This document shows, one piece after another, positions 5,454 through 5,771 of a DNA stretch of 5,771 nucleotides. The notes beneath the pieces are model-generated. The model was not told where the DNA came from. It searched no databases and saw only the letters and a program-made list of their open reading frames with translations. The first letter of the stretch is position 1. Each line of letters opens with the position of its first letter. Source of the stretch: Bacteroidota bacterium (GTDB lineage: Bacteria > Bacteroidota > Rhodothermia > Rhodothermales > Rubricoccaceae); assembly GCA_022564455.1 (NCBI GenBank), contig JADFLK010000157.1, forward strand, positions 1 through 5,771. Direction: 5' to 3'. Position numbers and translations under genes: made by a program.

Positions 5454-5771
5454 ACGTCCTCCTCACCGGCCACAAGGGCTACATCGGCTCCGTGATGACG
5501 CCGCTCCTGCTGGATGCGGGCCATACGGTACATGGGCTCGATGCGGATCTCTTTGAGGGCTGCTCCTTCGATGAGGACGGGATGACAACCATTCCCGAAA
5601 CCCGCAAGGATCTGCGCGATGTGCAGCAATCGGATGTAGAAGGGTTCGACGTAGTCATCCACCTGGCCAATCTTTCAAACGATCCCCTCGGCAACCTCGA
5701 CCCGGATCTGACCTACGCCATTAACCACCGCGCAACGGTACGGTTGGCCGAGCTGGCGCGGGATGCTGGGG
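5450..5771 (+). CDS. NAD-dependent sugar epimerase/dehydratase, SDR family (3' end outside window)
   Basis: The first 107 residues of an extended short-chain dehydrogenase/reductase acting on a nucleotide sugar. The NAD-binding motif TGHKGYIG (6-13) starts directly after the initiating Met. The GLDAD segment (34-38) would bind the adenosine ribose. HLANLSNDPLGNLDP (74-88) and the following INH are characteristic of SDR proteins found in LPS and exopolysaccharide clusters. The Ser/Thr and YxxxK catalytic residues lie past the window edge, so epimerase, dehydratase and reductase cannot be told apart. The start is secured by the ATGA overlap with the glycosyltransferase and by CGAAAGG upstream. 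The pair probably shares a transcript and a pathway: this enzyme may make the sugar that the transferase adds, which is inference. Confidence 0.85.
   Translation, partial: MNVLLTGHKGYIGSVMTPLLLDAGHTVHGLDADLFEGCSFDEDGMTTIPETRKDLRDVQQSDVEGFDVVIHLANLSNDPLGNLDPDLTYAINHRATVRLAELARDAG

Overview
The window reads as a piece of a surface-polysaccharide locus from a fairly GC-rich member of the Bacteroidota/Rhodothermota side of the tree. Two things point there. First, there is a recognisable type IX secretion C-terminal sorting tail (1462-1815), a signal confined to that lineage. Second, most starts lack a clear Shine-Dalgarno sequence, which is usual in that group. The genus cannot be fixed from the sequence; a Rhodothermia-like organism is my best inference.

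Left part (1-2042), accessory in character. A terminator-like hairpin (10-43) probably closes a gene lying before the window. A minus-strand gene (157-1065) encodes a phosphotransferase of the aminoglycoside/choline-kinase fold. About 1.08 kb then follows with no intact gene, apart from the start-less remnant that carries the sorting tail. This part looks less GC-rich and less orderly than what follows.

Right part (2043-5771), all plus strand, glycan biosynthesis. A WecG/TagA/CpsF glycosyltransferase (2145-2987) is followed by a GDP-mannose 3,5-epimerase very like the plant enzyme (3215-4243), then a strong terminator (4272-4305). A family-2 glycosyltransferase (best start 4443, end 5453) comes next, overlapping by ATGA an NAD-dependent sugar epimerase/dehydratase that runs off the window (5450-5771). 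Together they would supply a modified nucleotide sugar (GDP-L-galactose or GDP-L-gulose), a second SDR-made sugar, and two transferases that build a lipid-linked glycan.

The main unexpected structure is a small repeat family with terminal inverted repeats of the form GAGGCTGTTGAAnTA ... TAnTTCAACAGCCTC. One 56-bp copy (2043-2098) lies just before the WecG-type gene and one 182-bp copy (3014-3195) just after it. Both have the same orientation and share internal sequence, so the second looks like a fuller version and the first an internal deletion. A third, solitary end-like match sits at 98-114. These look like non-autonomous, MITE-like elements that flank one glycosyltransferase gene and separate it from the epimerase gene. 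I see no tRNA, rRNA or CRISPR array and no complete transposase gene.
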